This document shows positions 19,477 to 31,662 of a stretch of 64,000 nt of DNA, piece after piece. How positions within the stretch are numbered: position 1 is the first letter of the stretch; every line of letters starts with the position of its first letter. The notes under the pieces were generated by a model, which saw only the letters and a program-made list of their open reading frames with translations, was not told where the DNA came from and searched no databases. This DNA is from Paenibacillus bovis (GTDB taxonomy: Bacteria; Bacillota; Bacilli; Paenibacillales; Paenibacillaceae), in contig NZ_CP013023.1 of NCBI RefSeq assembly GCF_001421015.2, forward strand, positions 5,115,001 to 5,179,000, given 5' to 3'. Both the position numbers and the translations under genes were made by a program.

Positions 19477-19755
19477 TTAACGTCTTGTTTTTCTGTCATC
19501 ATCAGTGTGACCTTTGTACGTACGAGTTGGTGCGAACTCACCAAGCTTGTGTCCGACCATATCTTCCGTTACGTATACAGGTACATGTTTGCGTCCATCA
19601 TAGACAGCGAAAGTGTGTCCGATGAATTGTGGGAAAATTGTGGAGCGACGGGACCAAGTTTTGATCACTGTTTTTTTGTTGTCAGCATCCAGAACTTCCA
19701 CTTTTTTCAGCAAGTATCCATCCACGAAAGGACCTTTTTTAAGACTACGGCTCAT
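19477..19755 (-). CDS. rpsS: 30S ribosomal protein S19
   Basis: A 92-residue protein of the 30S head near the A site. [21 protein letters not shown]-like [21 protein letters not shown] and [15 protein letters not shown] are complete. It is in the standard place between rplB and rplV. Confidence 0.99.
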   Translation of the reverse strand: MSRSLKKGPFVDGYLLKKVEVLDADNKKTVIKTWSRRSTIFPQFIGHTFAVYDGRKHVPVYVTEDMVGHKLGEFAPTRTYKGHTDDDRKTRR

Positions 19756-19817
19756 AGGTTGAATCCTCCCTTCATCTTTTCGTCACTTCATACTTTACAA
19801 GCATTCAAGCACAAATC

Positions 19818-20648
19818 TTACTTCGTGCGGCGGCGAATGATGTATTGATCGGAAGCTTTACCTTTTTTACGAGTTTTGTAACCCAGAGTTGGTTTACCCC
19901 AAGGTGACATTGGAGATTTACGACCGATAGGAGCTTTACCTTCACCACCACCGTGTGGGTGATCGTTAGGGTTCATAACTACGCCTCGAACTTGTGGACG
20001 TTTGCCCAACCAGCGGTTACGACCAGCTTTACCGATTTTGATCAATTCGTGATCTTCGTTACCTACAGAACCGATTGTAGCGCGGCATACTTTAAGTACG
20101 CGACGTACTTCACCGGAAGACAGGCGGATAGATACGTATTTTTCTTCTTTACCAAGCAATTGGGCTTCCGTACCAGCTGCGCGAACGAGCTGACCACCTT
20201 TACCTGGTTTCAATTCGATATTGTGGATAACTGTACCTACAGGAATGTTTTCCAATGGCAGGGAGTTACCGATTTTGATATCGGATTCCGGACCGGAGAA
20301 TACTTGATCTCCAACTTTCAGTCCTTTTGGAGCGATGATGTAACGTTTTTCGCCATCAGCGTAATGCAGCAGCGCGATGTTGGAAGTACGGTTTGGATCG
20401 TACTCGATTGTAGCAACGCGACCTGGTATTCCATCTTTGTTACGCTTGAAGTCGATGATACGGTATTTACGTTTGTGTCCGCCGCCGTGGTGACGAACAG
20501 TAATTTTACCTTGGTTGTTACGGCCTGCTTTTTTGAAAAGCGGAGCCAGCAACGTTTTCTCCGGTTGATTCGTTGTAATCTCTTCGAATGTCGAAACACT
20601 CATATTACGACGAGCCGGGGATGTCGGTTTGTACTTTTTAATAGGCAC
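19818..20648 (-). CDS. rplB: 50S ribosomal protein L2
   Basis: A 276-residue protein needed for subunit association and peptidyl-transferase centre architecture. The C-terminal signature [18 protein letters not shown] includes the conserved His, and the tail is basic. The start is GTG at 20648, with GGAGGACAACCC upstream. Confidence 0.99.
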   Translation of the reverse strand: MPIKKYKPTSPARRNMSVSTFEEITTNQPEKTLLAPLFKKAGRNNQGKITVRHHGGGHKRKYRIIDFKRNKDGIPGRVATIEYDPNRTSNIALLHYADGEKRYIIAPKGLKVGDQVFSGPESDIKIGNSLPLENIPVGTVIHNIELKPGKGGQLVRAAGTEAQLLGKEEKYVSIRLSSGEVRRVLKVCRATIGSVGNEDHELIKIGKAGRNRWLGKRPQVRGVVMNPNDHPHGGGEGKAPIGRKSPMSPWGKPTLGYKTRKKGKASDQYIIRRRTK

Positions 20649-20660
20649 GGGTTGTCCTCC

Positions 20661-20954
20661 TTACTCTACAGATTCAAAAAACTCAAGCGGCTTGCTTTCT
20701 GGAGCCAATGTTACGATTGCTTTCTTCCATTCGGAAGTATAACCACTGTAACGGCCATAACGTTTTGGTTTAGCTGGCATGCGAAGAGTGTTAACTTTGG
20801 ACACTTTCACTTTGAAGATTTCTTCAATTGCCTTTTTGATTTCCGTTTTATTCGAACGAATGTCAACTTCGAAAGCATATTTCAGTTCGCTCATGTAGTC
20901 AGCAGTACGCTCAGTAATTACCGGACGCTTGATTATATCGCGTGGATCCTTCAT
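20661..20954 (-). CDS. rplW: 50S ribosomal protein L23
   Basis: A 97-residue protein at the tunnel exit, docking site for SRP and trigger factor. It begins [15 protein letters not shown] and carries the tunnel loop [24 protein letters not shown]. Its ATG overlaps the rplD stop (TAATG). Confidence 0.99.
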   Translation of the reverse strand: MKDPRDIIKRPVITERTADYMSELKYAFEVDIRSNKTEIKKAIEEIFKVKVSKVNTLRMPAKPKRYGRYSGYTSEWKKAIVTLAPESKPLEFFESVE

Positions 20955-21577
20955 TACGCGAACACCTCCTCTACCTTCTGAACTGCTTCCTTCGTCAGAA
21001 TCAGTTTATCGTGCACAAGCACGTCTAGAACATTCACACCGTCAGCTGCAACGAATTTAACACCTGGGATGTTACGAGCAGAAAGAGCTACGTTATTGTC
21101 GTACTCGGAAGCTACGATCAATGCTTTACGGTCTACTTTCAGGTTGTTCAGGATTGCTGCAAACTCTTTAGTTTTTGGACTGTTCAGAGTCAGTGTATCC
21201 AGAACGATAATTTCATTAGCTACTACTTTGGAAGACAAAGCAGATTTGATCGCCAGACGACGAACTTTTTTAGGCAGTTTGAAAGCATAGCTACGTGGAG
21301 TTGGTCCAAATACTACGCCGCCGCCTTTCCATTGTGGAGAACGGATAGAACCTTGACGAGCACGTCCAGTTCCTTTCTGTTTCCATGGTTTGCGTCCACC
21401 ACCGCGAACTTCAGAGCGTCCTTTTACTTTGTGAGTACCTTGACGAAGAGAAGCGCGTTGCATAACAACTGCATCGTGGAGCACGCTAGTATTAGGTTCG
21501 ATACCGAATACGGAATCGCTCAATTCGATTTCGCCAACCTGGCTGCCATCGATACTATAAAGTGCTACTTTGGGCAT
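20954..21577 (-). CDS. rplD: 50S ribosomal protein L4
   Basis: A 207-residue protein. Its extended loop ([19 protein letters not shown]) reaches into the exit tunnel and its globular domain lies on the solvent side. In E. coli it also represses the S10 operon. Family motifs are intact, so no macrolide-type deletion is suggested. It is coupled to rplW by a one-base overlap. Confidence 0.99.
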   Translation of the reverse strand: MPKVALYSIDGSQVGEIELSDSVFGIEPNTSVLHDAVVMQRASLRQGTHKVKGRSEVRGGGRKPWKQKGTGRARQGSIRSPQWKGGGVVFGPTPRSYAFKLPKKVRRLAIKSALSSKVVANEIIVLDTLTLNSPKTKEFAAILNNLKVDRKALIVASEYDNNVALSARNIPGVKFVAADGVNVLDVLVHDKLILTKEAVQKVEEVFA

Positions 21578-21602
21578 TTCATGTTCCTCCTTTCTTTTTT
21601 AA

Positions 21603-22226
21603 TTATTTTTTCACCGTTTCTTTAACTTTAACGAAGCTATTTTTAGGGCCTGGGATAGAGCCTTTAACGAGAATTACGTTACGCTCAGCATCCACGCGGA
21701 TAACTTCGAGGTGTTGGATCGTTACTGTATCATGACCCATGTGACCTGGCAGACGTTTACCTTTCGGTACACGGTTCGCTTGGATAGAACCCATCGAACC
21801 TGGTCTGCGATGATAACGGGAACCGTGAGACATTGGTCCGCGGCTTTGTCCCCAACGTTTGATAACGCCGGCAAAACCTTTACCTTTGGAAATACCCGTT
21901 ACGTCAACGAACTCACCTTCAGCAAACAAATCTGCTTTGAGTTCCTGGCCAACCTCGACATTTGCGAGGTCAACACCGCGAATTTCGCGAACGTAGCGCT
22001 TAGGCACAGTGTTTGCTTTAGTAGCATGTCCTGCTTCCGGTTTGTTGGATCTGCTTGCTTTTTTATCAGCAAAACCGATTTGTACCGCTTCGTATCCGTC
22101 ATTTTCCAGGTCTTTCTTCTGCAGAACCACACATGGTCCAGCTTCGATTACCGTTACGGGAATAACGTTACCTTCCGCGGTAAAGACTTGAGTCATACCA
22201 AGTTTTCTTCCTAAGATACCTTTCAT
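21603..22226 (-). CDS. rplC: 50S ribosomal protein L3
   Basis: A 207-residue protein that helps initiate 50S assembly and places a loop near the peptidyl-transferase centre ([13 protein letters not shown]). It opens [15 protein letters not shown]. The gap to rplD is 25 bases, with an AAAGGAGGAACATG-type site between them. Confidence 0.99.
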   Translation of the reverse strand: MKGILGRKLGMTQVFTAEGNVIPVTVIEAGPCVVLQKKDLENDGYEAVQIGFADKKASRSNKPEAGHATKANTVPKRYVREIRGVDLANVEVGQELKADLFAEGEFVDVTGISKGKGFAGVIKRWGQSRGPMSHGSRYHRRPGSMGSIQANRVPKGKRLPGHMGHDTVTIQHLEVIRVDAERNVILVKGSIPGPKNSFVKVKETVKK

Positions 22227-22271
22227 GTTGACACCTCTTTTCGCTTTTGCGTATTACCACATCTATGTGGA

Positions 22272-22711
<440 letters not shown>

Positions 22712-22717
22712 TTAGTT

Positions 22718-22747
22718 ATTATATATGATAAGCTGGTTGATGCGCAA
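22718..22747 (-). promoter_or_regulatory. Sigma-A promoter of the S10-spc-alpha cluster
   Basis: On the minus strand TTGCGC (22742-22747), an 18-bp spacer and a perfect TATAAT (22718-22723) precede rpsJ. An A/T-rich run just upstream (AAAAGTTTTAAAAAAG) resembles an UP element. It lies downstream of the tuf terminator, so the ribosomal cluster has its own start. Confidence 0.8.
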
Positions 22748-22769
22748 GTCTTTTTTAAAACTTTTCCAT

Positions 22770-22815
22770 AATAAAATAAGACCTGCACCTTTTTGCAAAG
22801 GAAGCAGGCCTTATC
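22770..22815 (-). terminator. Terminator after tuf
   Basis: Stem ATAAG-x-CCTGC (22776-22786) pairs with GCAGG-x-CTTAT (22804-22814), with an inner CCTTT/AAAGG extension. A TTTTATTAT run follows in the minus direction. It lies about 95 bases past the tuf stop and ends the str operon. Confidence 0.88.
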
Positions 22816-22908
22816 ATAACTTTCGATTAGGATACAATGTTGCTTCGTTACAATACATTGTTGCTTATTTAAATCTTCCAGATCCTGAAGATCACGTGGA
22901 AAGATTAA

Positions 22909-24099
<1,191 letters not shown>

Positions 24100-24155
24100 T
24101 TTAAACAGTTCCTCCTTGAAGGTAGTGTTGTTTATTTTTGGTATGGGGTATGGAT

Positions 24156-24180
24156 CAGAAAGCGGTTAGACCGCTTTCTG
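24156..24180 (-). other. Strong hairpin between fusA and tuf
   Basis: A 10- to 11-bp GC-rich stem (CAGAAAGCGGT with ACCGCTTTCTG) closes a tiny loop in the fusA-tuf gap. No U-run follows, so it is not a classical terminator. It may set the 5' end of a stable tuf mRNA or mark a processing site. Confidence 0.65.
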
Positions 24181-24211
24181 CCTACTCCATAGGTGAAAAC
24201 AGAGTTTAGAC

Positions 24212-26284
24212 TTAGCCGTTAGCTTTTGCACTAACTGCTTCAGCAATGCTCTTAGGTACTTCTTCATAATGAGAAAGTTCCATGGAGAACACGCCGCGTC
24301 CTTGTGTACCGGAACGAAGTGTTGTGGAATATCCAAACATTTCGGACAGAGGTACTTTTGCACGGATAATTTGAGTACCGCTGCGGGAATCCATACCTTC
24401 GATACGGCCGCGACGGGAGTTCAGCATACCCATTACGTCACCCATGTACTCTTCTGGTACTGTAACTTCAACTTTCATGATAGGCTCCAGCAGGACAGGT
24501 TTACACTTGTCTTTTGCGGATTTCAATGCCATCGAACCGGCAATTTTAAATGCCATCTCGTTGGAATCGACATCATGATAAGATCCGTCTACAACTGTAG
24601 CTTTTACGTCTACAACCGGGAAGCCTGCAAGAACACCGTTCTTCATTTGCTCCTCGATACCTTGAAGTGCAGGACCAACGTATTCTCTTGGTACGGAACC
24701 ACCGACGATTTTGCTTTCGAATTGGTTACCAGTACCTGCTTCGAGAGGTTCGAATTCAACCCATACGTGACCGTATTGACCACGACCACCGGATTGACGT
24801 ACGAATTTACCTTCGACGCGAGCTGGTTGACGGAATGTTTCACGATAAGCAACCTGTGGTTGACCTACGTTAGTTTCAACCTTAAATTCACGACGCATAC
24901 GGTCGATAATGATATCAAGGTGAAGCTCACCCATACCTGCCAGGATCGTTTGACCTGTTTCTTCGTTAGTAGAAGCGCGCAGAGTAGGATCTTCTTCCGT
25001 CAATTTACCCAGAGCAGTTGCCATTTTATCTTGGTCTGCTTTGGTTTTTGGCTCAACTGCGATCTCGATAACCGGATCAGGGAAGTTCATGGACTCCAGG
25101 ATAACCGGATTCTTCTCATCACACAGTGTATCACCAGTTCCTGTATCTTTCAAACCAACAGCTGCAGCGATGTCACCAGCGTATACTACGCTGATTTCTT
25201 CACGGCTGTTAGCGTGCATCTGCAGGATACGACCGATACGTTCGCGTTTGCCTTTAGTGGCATTCAGAACGTAAGAACCGGATTGCAGTACACCAGAGTA
25301 TACACGGAAGAATGTCAGTTTACCAACATAAGGGTCAGTCATGATTTTGAATGCCAGTGCAGAGAATGGTTCTTCATCCGAAGAATGACGAATTTCTTCT
25401 GTACCGTCTTCGAGTTGACCGTTGATCGCCGGTACATCCAGTGGCGATGGCAGGTAATCGATAACTGCATCCAACATCGGCTGAACACCTTTGTTGCGGT
25501 AAGAGGAACCACAGATTACAGGGAAGATCTTAACATCACAAACACCTTTACGCAGAGCAGCTTTGATTTCATCAACCGTCAGCTCTTCTCCTTCGAGGTA
25601 TTTCATCATCAGATCTTCGTCCAGTTCTGATACTTTCTCTACCAGTTCCATACGAAGCTCATCAACAGTATCTTTCAGATCGGCTGGGATCTCGATATCT
25701 ACCGGATCTTTACCCAGATCATCTTTGTACTGGATAGCTTTCATTTCAATAATATCGATGATACCTACGAAGTCATTTTCTGCACCGATCGGCAATTGAA
25801 TCGCTACTGCGTTCGCTTGCAGACGATCGCGCATATCTTTAACTACGTTCAGGTAATCAGCACCGATAATATCCATTTTATTGACATAAGCGATACGAGG
25901 TACACCATAACGGTCTGCTTGTCTCCAAACAGTCTCGGATTGTGGCTCAACGCCCTCTTTCGCACTAAATACGCCTACGGCCCCGTCCAATACACGCAGG
26001 GAACGTTCAACTTCAACAGTGAAGTCAACGTGACCTGGAGTATCAATGATATTAACGCGGTGGCCCTTCCACTGAGCAGTCGTAGCCGCGGATGTAATCG
26101 TAATACCGCGCTCTTGTTCTTGCTCCATCCAGTCCATTGTCGCAGCGCCTTCGTGAACTTCACCGATTTTGTGCGTACGTCCTGTGTAGAACAAGATACG
26201 TTCTGTAGTGGTTGTTTTACCGGCATCAATGTGTGCCATGATACCAATATTACGTGTATTTTTCAAGGAGAACTCTCTTGCCAT
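24212..26284 (-). CDS. fusA: Elongation factor G
   Basis: A 690-residue translocase GTPase. G1 AHIDAGKTT, switch [11 protein letters not shown] and NKMD are in domain I. Domains II-V follow, including [11 protein letters not shown] and [19 protein letters not shown]. The sequence is full length, as expected for a fusidic-acid target in Gram-positives. It lies between rpsG and tuf, with AAGGGAGCACCTATTC before the ATG. Confidence 0.99.
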   Translation of the reverse strand: MAREFSLKNTRNIGIMAHIDAGKTTTTERILFYTGRTHKIGEVHEGAATMDWMEQEQERGITITSAATTAQWKGHRVNIIDTPGHVDFTVEVERSLRVLDGAVGVFSAKEGVEPQSETVWRQADRYGVPRIAYVNKMDIIGADYLNVVKDMRDRLQANAVAIQLPIGAENDFVGIIDIIEMKAIQYKDDLGKDPVDIEIPADLKDTVDELRMELVEKVSELDEDLMMKYLEGEELTVDEIKAALRKGVCDVKIFPVICGSSYRNKGVQPMLDAVIDYLPSPLDVPAINGQLEDGTEEIRHSSDEEPFSALAFKIMTDPYVGKLTFFRVYSGVLQSGSYVLNATKGKRERIGRILQMHANSREEISVVYAGDIAAAVGLKDTGTGDTLCDEKNPVILESMNFPDPVIEIAVEPKTKADQDKMATALGKLTEEDPTLRASTNEETGQTILAGMGELHLDIIIDRMRREFKVETNVGQPQVAYRETFRQPARVEGKFVRQSGGRGQYGHVWVEFEPLEAGTGNQFESKIVGGSVPREYVGPALQGIEEQMKNGVLAGFPVVDVKATVVDGSYHDVDSNEMAFKIAGSMALKSAKDKCKPVLLEPIMKVEVTVPEEYMGDVMGMLNSRRGRIEGMDSRSGTQIIRAKVPLSEMFGYSTTLRSGTQGRGVFSMELSHYEEVPKSIAEAVSAKANG

Positions 26285-26334
26285 GAATAGGTGCTCCCTT
26301 CAAAAATAGGAATTTTTGAAAATTGGCTTGAATC

Positions 26335-26805
26335 CTACCAGCGGTAGTGAGCAAACGCTTTGTTCGCTTCAGCCATTTTGTGTGTATCTTCACGTTTTTT
26401 CACGGATGCGCCAGTGTTATTGGATGCATCGATGATTTCTGCTGCTAAACGCTCTTCCATAGTCTTCTCGCCGCGGTTGCGGGAGTAGTTTACGAGCCAA
26501 CGCAGACCAAGGGAAGTACGTCTCTCCGGCTTAACTTCGATAGGTACTTGATAGTTAGCACCACCGACACGGCGAGCTTTAACTTCGAGAACCGGCATAA
26601 TGTTTTTGATTGCCGCCTCGAATACTTCCATAGGATCATTTCCTGTACGTTCTTGGATCAGGTTGAACGCGTTATAAAGAATGCTTTGAGCAACTCCACG
26701 TTTTCCGTCGATCATGATGCGGTTGATCAGGCGAGTAACAAGCTTGCTGTTATAAACCGGATCTGGCAACACGTCTCTTTTGGTAACTGGACCTTTTCTT
26801 GGCAT
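26335..26805 (-). CDS. rpsG: 30S ribosomal protein S7
   Basis: A 156-residue primary binder of the 16S 3' major domain, at the E site. [16 protein letters not shown] opens it, and the beta-hairpin [14 protein letters not shown] is present. In E. coli it is the str-operon repressor. It lies 49 bases after rpsL. Confidence 0.99.
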   Translation of the reverse strand: MPRKGPVTKRDVLPDPVYNSKLVTRLINRIMIDGKRGVAQSILYNAFNLIQERTGNDPMEVFEAAIKNIMPVLEVKARRVGGANYQVPIEVKPERRTSLGLRWLVNYSRNRGEKTMEERLAAEIIDASNNTGASVKKREDTHKMAEANKAFAHYRW

Positions 26806-26854
26806 GTTTATCCCCCTTTCTTAAATGTGCAGTGCAGATTTCTGCACTATCGAA

Positions 26855-27274
26855 TTACTTTTTCTCTTTAGGACGTTTTGTACCATATTTGGAACGACCT
26901 TGCATACGGTTGTTAACGCCTGCTGTATCCAGCGCGCCACGAACGATATGATAACGAACCCCTGGTAAGTCTTTAACCCGGCCACCGCGTACGAGTACTA
27001 CGCTGTGCTCTTGAAGGTTATGACCGATACCTGGAATGTAAGCAGTAACCTCGATACGGTTAGTTAAACGTACACGAGCATACTTACGAAGCGCGGAGTT
27101 CGGTTTTTTCGGAGTCATCGTACCTACACGAGTACATACACCACGTTTTTGTGGAGCACTCAGGTTTGTCTCTTGACGTTTCAGAGCGTTAAACCCTTTT
27201 TGCAGTGCAGGAGATTTCGATTTCTCGATTTTCGCTTGACGTCCTTTACGGACCAATTGATTGATAGTTGGCAT
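26855..27274 (-). CDS. rpsL: 30S ribosomal protein S12
   Basis: A 139-residue protein at the decoding centre. The streptomycin-related loop reads [16 protein letters not shown], with the wild-type Lys at the common resistance position. [26 protein letters not shown] is also intact, so the gene looks streptomycin sensitive. The ATG at 27274 follows GAAGGGGGTGGCAATACA. Confidence 0.99.
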   Translation of the reverse strand: MPTINQLVRKGRQAKIEKSKSPALQKGFNALKRQETNLSAPQKRGVCTRVGTMTPKKPNSALRKYARVRLTNRIEVTAYIPGIGHNLQEHSVVLVRGGRVKDLPGVRYHIVRGALDTAGVNNRMQGRSKYGTKRPKEKK

Positions 27275-27411
27275 TGTATTGCCACCCCCTTCCCATATTT
27301 TCAGTTCTTTTGTAAACCGTTTGTTAAGCCCACAGACCCAGGCGGTTCATAAAAGAACAAATGAAAAGTTTTTGCCTGCCGTTCTGACTAGCAAAAACGT
27401 TCCTTATTGCA

Positions 27412-27660
27412 TTATTTAAGGACAACAGCCATCGCACTTCCCACTTCGATTCCACATGCTTTGCCCAGTTCCTTCATCGTATCTACATAAGTGATTCTGA
27501 CAGAGTGCTTGGAACACAATTGCACGATCTTTGAAATGAGATGCTGCTCTGCATCCTGCGCAACATAGACTTCATCAGCTTGCCCCGTTTCGACCATTCG
27601 CATTGTCTGCTTGGTGCCGATCTTGATACGGGCATCCTGTAATCCTTTATCATTAGTCAT
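27412..27660 (-). CDS. L7Ae-family K-turn-binding protein (YbxF/RplGA)
   Basis: An 82-residue protein of the L7Ae/L30e family, which binds kink-turn RNA. In B. subtilis the orthologue YbxF precedes rpsL. The pattern KIGTKQTMRMVETGQADEVYVAQDA is family typical. The start at 27660 is chosen for TTTTGGAGGGAATCGTTAAG; the frame continues 15 codons upstream without a site. It is the first gene of the str transcript here. Its RNA target is unknown. Confidence 0.9.
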   Translation of the reverse strand: MTNDKGLQDARIKIGTKQTMRMVETGQADEVYVAQDAEQHLISKIVQLCSKHSVRITYVDTMKELGKACGIEVGSAMAVVLK

Positions 27661-27716
27661 CTTAACGATTCCCTCCAAAAGATCAGGGATCAGCGCTCTA
27701 TTCACGCACCTTTGCT

Positions 27717-27746
27717 ATATTAGCATTATCATACGGTTAGTGTCAA
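27717..27746 (-). promoter_or_regulatory. Sigma-A promoter of the str operon
   Basis: TTGACA (27741-27746), an 18-bp spacer and TAATAT (27717-27722) on the minus strand give a start near 27709, about 50 bases before the L7Ae-family gene. It lies downstream of rpoC, so rpsL-rpsG-fusA-tuf need not depend on rpoBC transcription. Confidence 0.85.
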
Positions 27747-27899
27747 TAGATAAGTTGAATGTTCTATAAAGAATTATGTGGACAATTATATGGATAAAGC
27801 AGTGGTTGCACCGGGAAAGAAAACTCTCCCGGCGTTAACCCTACTGTGTATCATATCAATTCACTGCTATCGCAGTCAATCGTTTACTGACATTTACAA

Positions 27900-30800
27900 C
27901 TATTCTACAGTTACAGTTTCCAGATTCTCTTCGTTTCCTTCTACTGCTTCCGGTTCTTCGAACTGAACACTGCGGTAACGGTTCATACCCGTACCTGCAG
28001 GGATCAGCTTACCGATAATAACGTTCTCTTTCAGACCCAGCAATTTGTCGACTTTACCTTTGATTGCAGCATCGGTCAGGACACGAGTGGTCTCTTGGAA
28101 AGATGCAGCAGACAGGAAGGAATCAGTTTCCAGGGATGCTTTGGTAATACCGAGCAATACCGGTTTGGCAACAGCTGGTTCACGGTCTCCCATAATGGCC
28201 ACTTTGTTGGCATCTTCATATTCGTAGATATCCACAAATGAGCCTGGCAGCAGCGTAGTTTCGCCGTTATCCACAATACGGATTTTGCGCAGCATCTGTC
28301 TGATCATAACTTCAACGTGCTTATCGTTAATTTCTACACCCTGGTTACGGTATACGCGTTGTACTTCCTGCAGGATGTAGTTCTGAACGCCGCGGATACC
28401 TTTGATACGCAGCATTTCTTTTGGATCGATGGAACCGTCTGTCAGCTCGTCCCCTGCTTCGATCTCCATGCCTTCTCTTACACGCAGGCGGGAACCGTAG
28501 GTAACGGAGTAGACTTTAGTTTCTGCTTCACCTTCGACTTCGATTTCGCGACGGTCTTTGGCTTCACGGATTTCTTTGACTACGCCATCGATTTCACTGA
28601 TTGTCGCCTGACCTTTAGGGTTACGGGCTTCAAACAGCTCCTGGATACGCGGCAAACCTTGAGTGATATCATCTCCGGCTACACCACCGGTATGGAACGT
28701 ACGCATTGTCAACTGGGTTCCTGGCTCACCGATGGACTGGGCAGCGATAATACCAACCGCTTCACCGATCTCAACGTGTTTACCAGTCGCCAGGTTACGA
28801 CCGTAACATTTCTTACATACCCCGTGTCTTGTACGGCAGCTCAGTACGGAACGAATCTGTACTTTGTTGACGCCAGCAGCCACGATAGCTTCAGCCTTGT
28901 CAGAATCAATCAGTTCATTGCGGCTAGCGAGGATCTCGCCAGTCTCCGGATGACGAACAGTCTCGAAGCAGTAGCGTCCTTCCAGACGATCGTACAGGTC
29001 TTCGATAACTTCTTTACCATCCTGGATACGGCTAACGATAAATCCTTTGTCTGTTCCGCAATCATCTTCACGTACGATTACGTCCTGGGCTACGTCAACG
29101 AGACGACGAGTCAGATAACCGGAGTCAGCGGTACGAAGTGCTGTATCCGCCAGACCTTTACGCGCTCCGTGAGTAGACAGGAAGTACTCAAGGACTGTCA
29201 GACCTTCACGGAAGTTCGATTTGATTGGGAGCTCGATGATACGACCGGATGGGTTGGCCATCAGACCACGCATACCGCCCAGCTGAGTAATCTGGGATTT
29301 GTTACCCCGCGCCTTGGAATCAACCATCAGCATGATGGAGTTGTAACGATCCATCGATTTCATCAGGATGTCGGTCAGCTCGTCCTTCGTACGGGACCAG
29401 ATCTCGATAACACGGTCATAACGCTCTTCGTTTGTGATCAGACCACGACGGTACTGATTCGTGATAACGGCAACTTTTTTATCGGATTCAGCCAGCAGTG
29501 CTGTTTTCTCCGGTGGAACCACAACGTCTGCCACACCAACGGTAATACCCGCACGAGTGGAATACGTGAAGCCCAGTTGCTTGATTTTATCCAGAATTAC
29601 GGAAGTCAGTGTTGTATGGTAGACTTCGAAACAACGTGCAATGATAGTACCAAGATATTCTTTACCGATCGCACCGGTTTGCGGAACGGCCTTCATGAAT
29701 TCGAGTACGTTTGTACCTTTTTCATAGATAAAGTAGTGATCCGGGATACCCTGATACAGGTTGGCACGAGTCGGTTCATTGATATAAGGGAAAGACTCAG
29801 GGAAAATCTCGTTAAAGATAATCCGTCCGACAGTTGTGATCAACATACCGGATTGTTGTTTTTCCGTAAAGCTGGTTTTACCCAGTGCTTTGGCAGGAAT
29901 CGCTACACGTGCATGCAGGGAAGCTGTGCCACGCTGATAAGCGGATACGGCTTCATTGACTGTACGCAGGATCATGCCGGAACCTTTGGCTTCCATATTA
30001 TCCATGGTGAGATAGTAGGAGCCGAGGACCATATCCTGGGAAGGTGTAACAACCGGCTTGCCGTCTTTAGGGTTCAAGATGTTACCGGATGCCAGCATCA
30101 GCAAGCGTGCTTCCGCTTGTGCTTCTGCAGACAACGGTACGTGAACCGCCATTTGGTCACCGTCAAAGTCAGCGTTATATGCTGTACATACGAGCGGATG
30201 CAGACGGATTGCGCGGCCTTCAACCAGAATCGGTTCAAATGCCTGGATACCGAGTCTGTGCAGCGTTGGTGCACGGTTCAGAAGAACCGGGTGTTCTTTG
30301 ATTACTTCTTCCAGTACATCCCATACTTCCGGACTTACACGTTCAACTTTGCGTTTTGCACTCTTAATGTTATGAGCCAGGCCTTTGTTAACCAGCTCTT
30401 TCATTACGAATGGCTTGAACAGTTCCAGCGCCATTTCTTTTGGAAGACCGCACTGGTACATTTTCAGGTAAGGACCTACGACGATAACGGAACGACCAGA
30501 GTAATCGACACGTTTACCGAGCAAGTTCTGACGGAAACGACCTTGTTTACCTTTCAGCATATGGCTGAGGGATTTCAGAGGACGGTTACCAGGACCGGTT
30601 ACCGGACGTCCGCGACGGCCGTTATCGATCAAGGCATCTACAGCTTCCTGCAGCATACGTTTCTCGTTCTGTACGATAATATCAGGAGCACCCAGATCCA
30701 GCAGGCGCTTCAGACGGTTATTCCGGTTGATTACACGACGGTACAGGTCATTCAGGTCGGATGTTGCAAAACGTCCACCATCCAGCTGAACCATCGGACG

Positions 30801-31514
30801 AATTTCTGGCGGAATTACCGGCAGAACATCCATGATCATCCAATCCGGAGAGTTGCCGGAATTGCGGAATGCTTCGATAACTTCAAGACGTTTGATCGCA
30901 CGGTTACGACGTTGGCCTTGAGCGGTACGCAGCTCTTCACGCAGGAATTCCAGTTCTTTGTCCAGATCCAGGTCTTGAAGCAGTCGCTTGATCGCTTCTG
31001 CACCCATACCTGCATGGAATCCGTAGCCATACTTTTCACGGTAGCTGCGGTATTCTTTTTCAGAGAGAAGTTGTTTCTTCTCCAATGGTGTCTCGCCTGG
31101 ATCGGTAACAACATAAGATGCGAAGTAGATAACTTCTTCCAGGGATCGTGGAGACATATCGAGTGCAAGACCCATACGGCTCGGGATACCTTTGAAATAC
31201 CAAATGTGGGATACAGGAGCTGCCAGCTCAATATGTCCCATACGTTCACGACGTACTTTGGCACGTGTTACTTCAACGCCACAACGGTCACAGACTACAC
31301 CTTTGTAACGTACGCGCTTATATTTACCGCAATGACATTCCCAGTCTTTGGTTGGTCCGAAAATGCGTTCACAGAACAGACCGTCTTTCTCTGGTTTAAG
31401 CGTACGGTAGTTGATTGTCTCCGGTTTTTTAACTTCTCCGCGGGACCAAGAACGAATTTTGTCTGGGGAAGCAAGCCCAATTTTCATAAATTCGAAATTG
31501 TTAACGTCTATCAA
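27900..31514 (-). CDS. rpoC: DNA-directed RNA polymerase subunit beta'
   Basis: A 1204-residue catalytic subunit. The N-terminal zinc site ([20 protein letters not shown]), the [12 protein letters not shown] active-site Mg triad and the bridge/trigger region [16 protein letters not shown] are intact. A second Cys set lies at [16 protein letters not shown]. The length is normal for Gram-positive RpoC, which lacks the large enterobacterial insert. It begins with TTG at 31514, preceded by TAGGAGGGGTGTCTC, as in B. subtilis. It is separated from rpoB by a 148-base gap with a long hairpin. Confidence 0.99.
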   Translation of the reverse strand: MIDVNNFEFMKIGLASPDKIRSWSRGEVKKPETINYRTLKPEKDGLFCERIFGPTKDWECHCGKYKRVRYKGVVCDRCGVEVTRAKVRRERMGHIELAAPVSHIWYFKGIPSRMGLALDMSPRSLEEVIYFASYVVTDPGETPLEKKQLLSEKEYRSYREKYGYGFHAGMGAEAIKRLLQDLDLDKELEFLREELRTAQGQRRNRAIKRLEVIEAFRNSGNSPDWMIMDVLPVIPPEIRPMVQLDGGRFATSDLNDLYRRVINRNNRLKRLLDLGAPDIIVQNEKRMLQEAVDALIDNGRRGRPVTGPGNRPLKSLSHMLKGKQGRFRQNLLGKRVDYSGRSVIVVGPYLKMYQCGLPKEMALELFKPFVMKELVNKGLAHNIKSAKRKVERVSPEVWDVLEEVIKEHPVLLNRAPTLHRLGIQAFEPILVEGRAIRLHPLVCTAYNADFDGDQMAVHVPLSAEAQAEARLLMLASGNILNPKDGKPVVTPSQDMVLGSYYLTMDNMEAKGSGMILRTVNEAVSAYQRGTASLHARVAIPAKALGKTSFTEKQQSGMLITTVGRIIFNEIFPESFPYINEPTRANLYQGIPDHYFIYEKGTNVLEFMKAVPQTGAIGKEYLGTIIARCFEVYHTTLTSVILDKIKQLGFTYSTRAGITVGVADVVVPPEKTALLAESDKKVAVITNQYRRGLITNEERYDRVIEIWSRTKDELTDILMKSMDRYNSIMLMVDSKARGNKSQITQLGGMRGLMANPSGRIIELPIKSNFREGLTVLEYFLSTHGARKGLADTALRTADSGYLTRRLVDVAQDVIVREDDCGTDKGFIVSRIQDGKEVIEDLYDRLEGRYCFETVRHPETGEILASRNELIDSDKAEAIVAAGVNKVQIRSVLSCRTRHGVCKKCYGRNLATGKHVEIGEAVGIIAAQSIGEPGTQLTMRTFHTGGVAGDDITQGLPRIQELFEARNPKGQATISEIDGVVKEIREAKDRREIEVEGEAETKVYSVTYGSRLRVREGMEIEAGDELTDGSIDPKEMLRIKGIRGVQNYILQEVQRVYRNQGVEINDKHVEVMIRQMLRKIRIVDNGETTLLPGSFVDIYEYEDANKVAIMGDREPAVAKPVLLGITKASLETDSFLSAASFQETTRVLTDAAIKGKVDKLLGLKENVIIGKLIPAGTGMNRYRSVQFEEPEAVEGNEENLETVTVE

Positions 31515-31572
31515 GAGACACCCCTCCTAAGGCCAAATCCTATTTATTGTAAAGCTCTGTATTCCGCACAAA

Positions 31573-31645
31573 TCCCAACGCACCGTCTGATGAATGAGGA
31601 TAGACCGGAAACACTCCGGTCTACCTTCATCAGACAATGTTGGGA
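31573..31645 (-). repeat. Long imperfect inverted repeat between rpoB and rpoC
   Basis: Three stacked paired blocks share a 5-base loop: TCCCAAC (31573-31579) with GTTGGGA (31639-31645), 10 bp of GTCTGATGAA (31585-31594) with TTCATCAGAC (31626-31635), and TAGACCGGA (31601-31609) with TCCGGTCTA (31615-31623). It begins 17 bases past the rpoB stop and has no U-run after it. This suggests a processing or attenuation element rather than a terminator. Confidence 0.8.
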
Positions 31646-31662
31646 ATCATGAATAAGTGATA

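Noticed and set aside
22824..22870. Direct repeat of TACAAT...GTTGCTT after tuf
   Set aside because: Only two short, imperfect copies; too little for a CRISPR or regulatory array.
24269..25630. Open frame of 453 codons opposite fusA
   Set aside because: Antisense shadow of fusA, with low-complexity composition and no ribosome site that would set a start.
28317..31652. Open frame of 1111 codons on the plus strand opposite rpoC
   Set aside because: It is a shadow of the biased codon use in rpoC. The predicted protein is Cys/Phe/Thr-rich with no domain pattern, and rpoC is unmistakable on the other strand.
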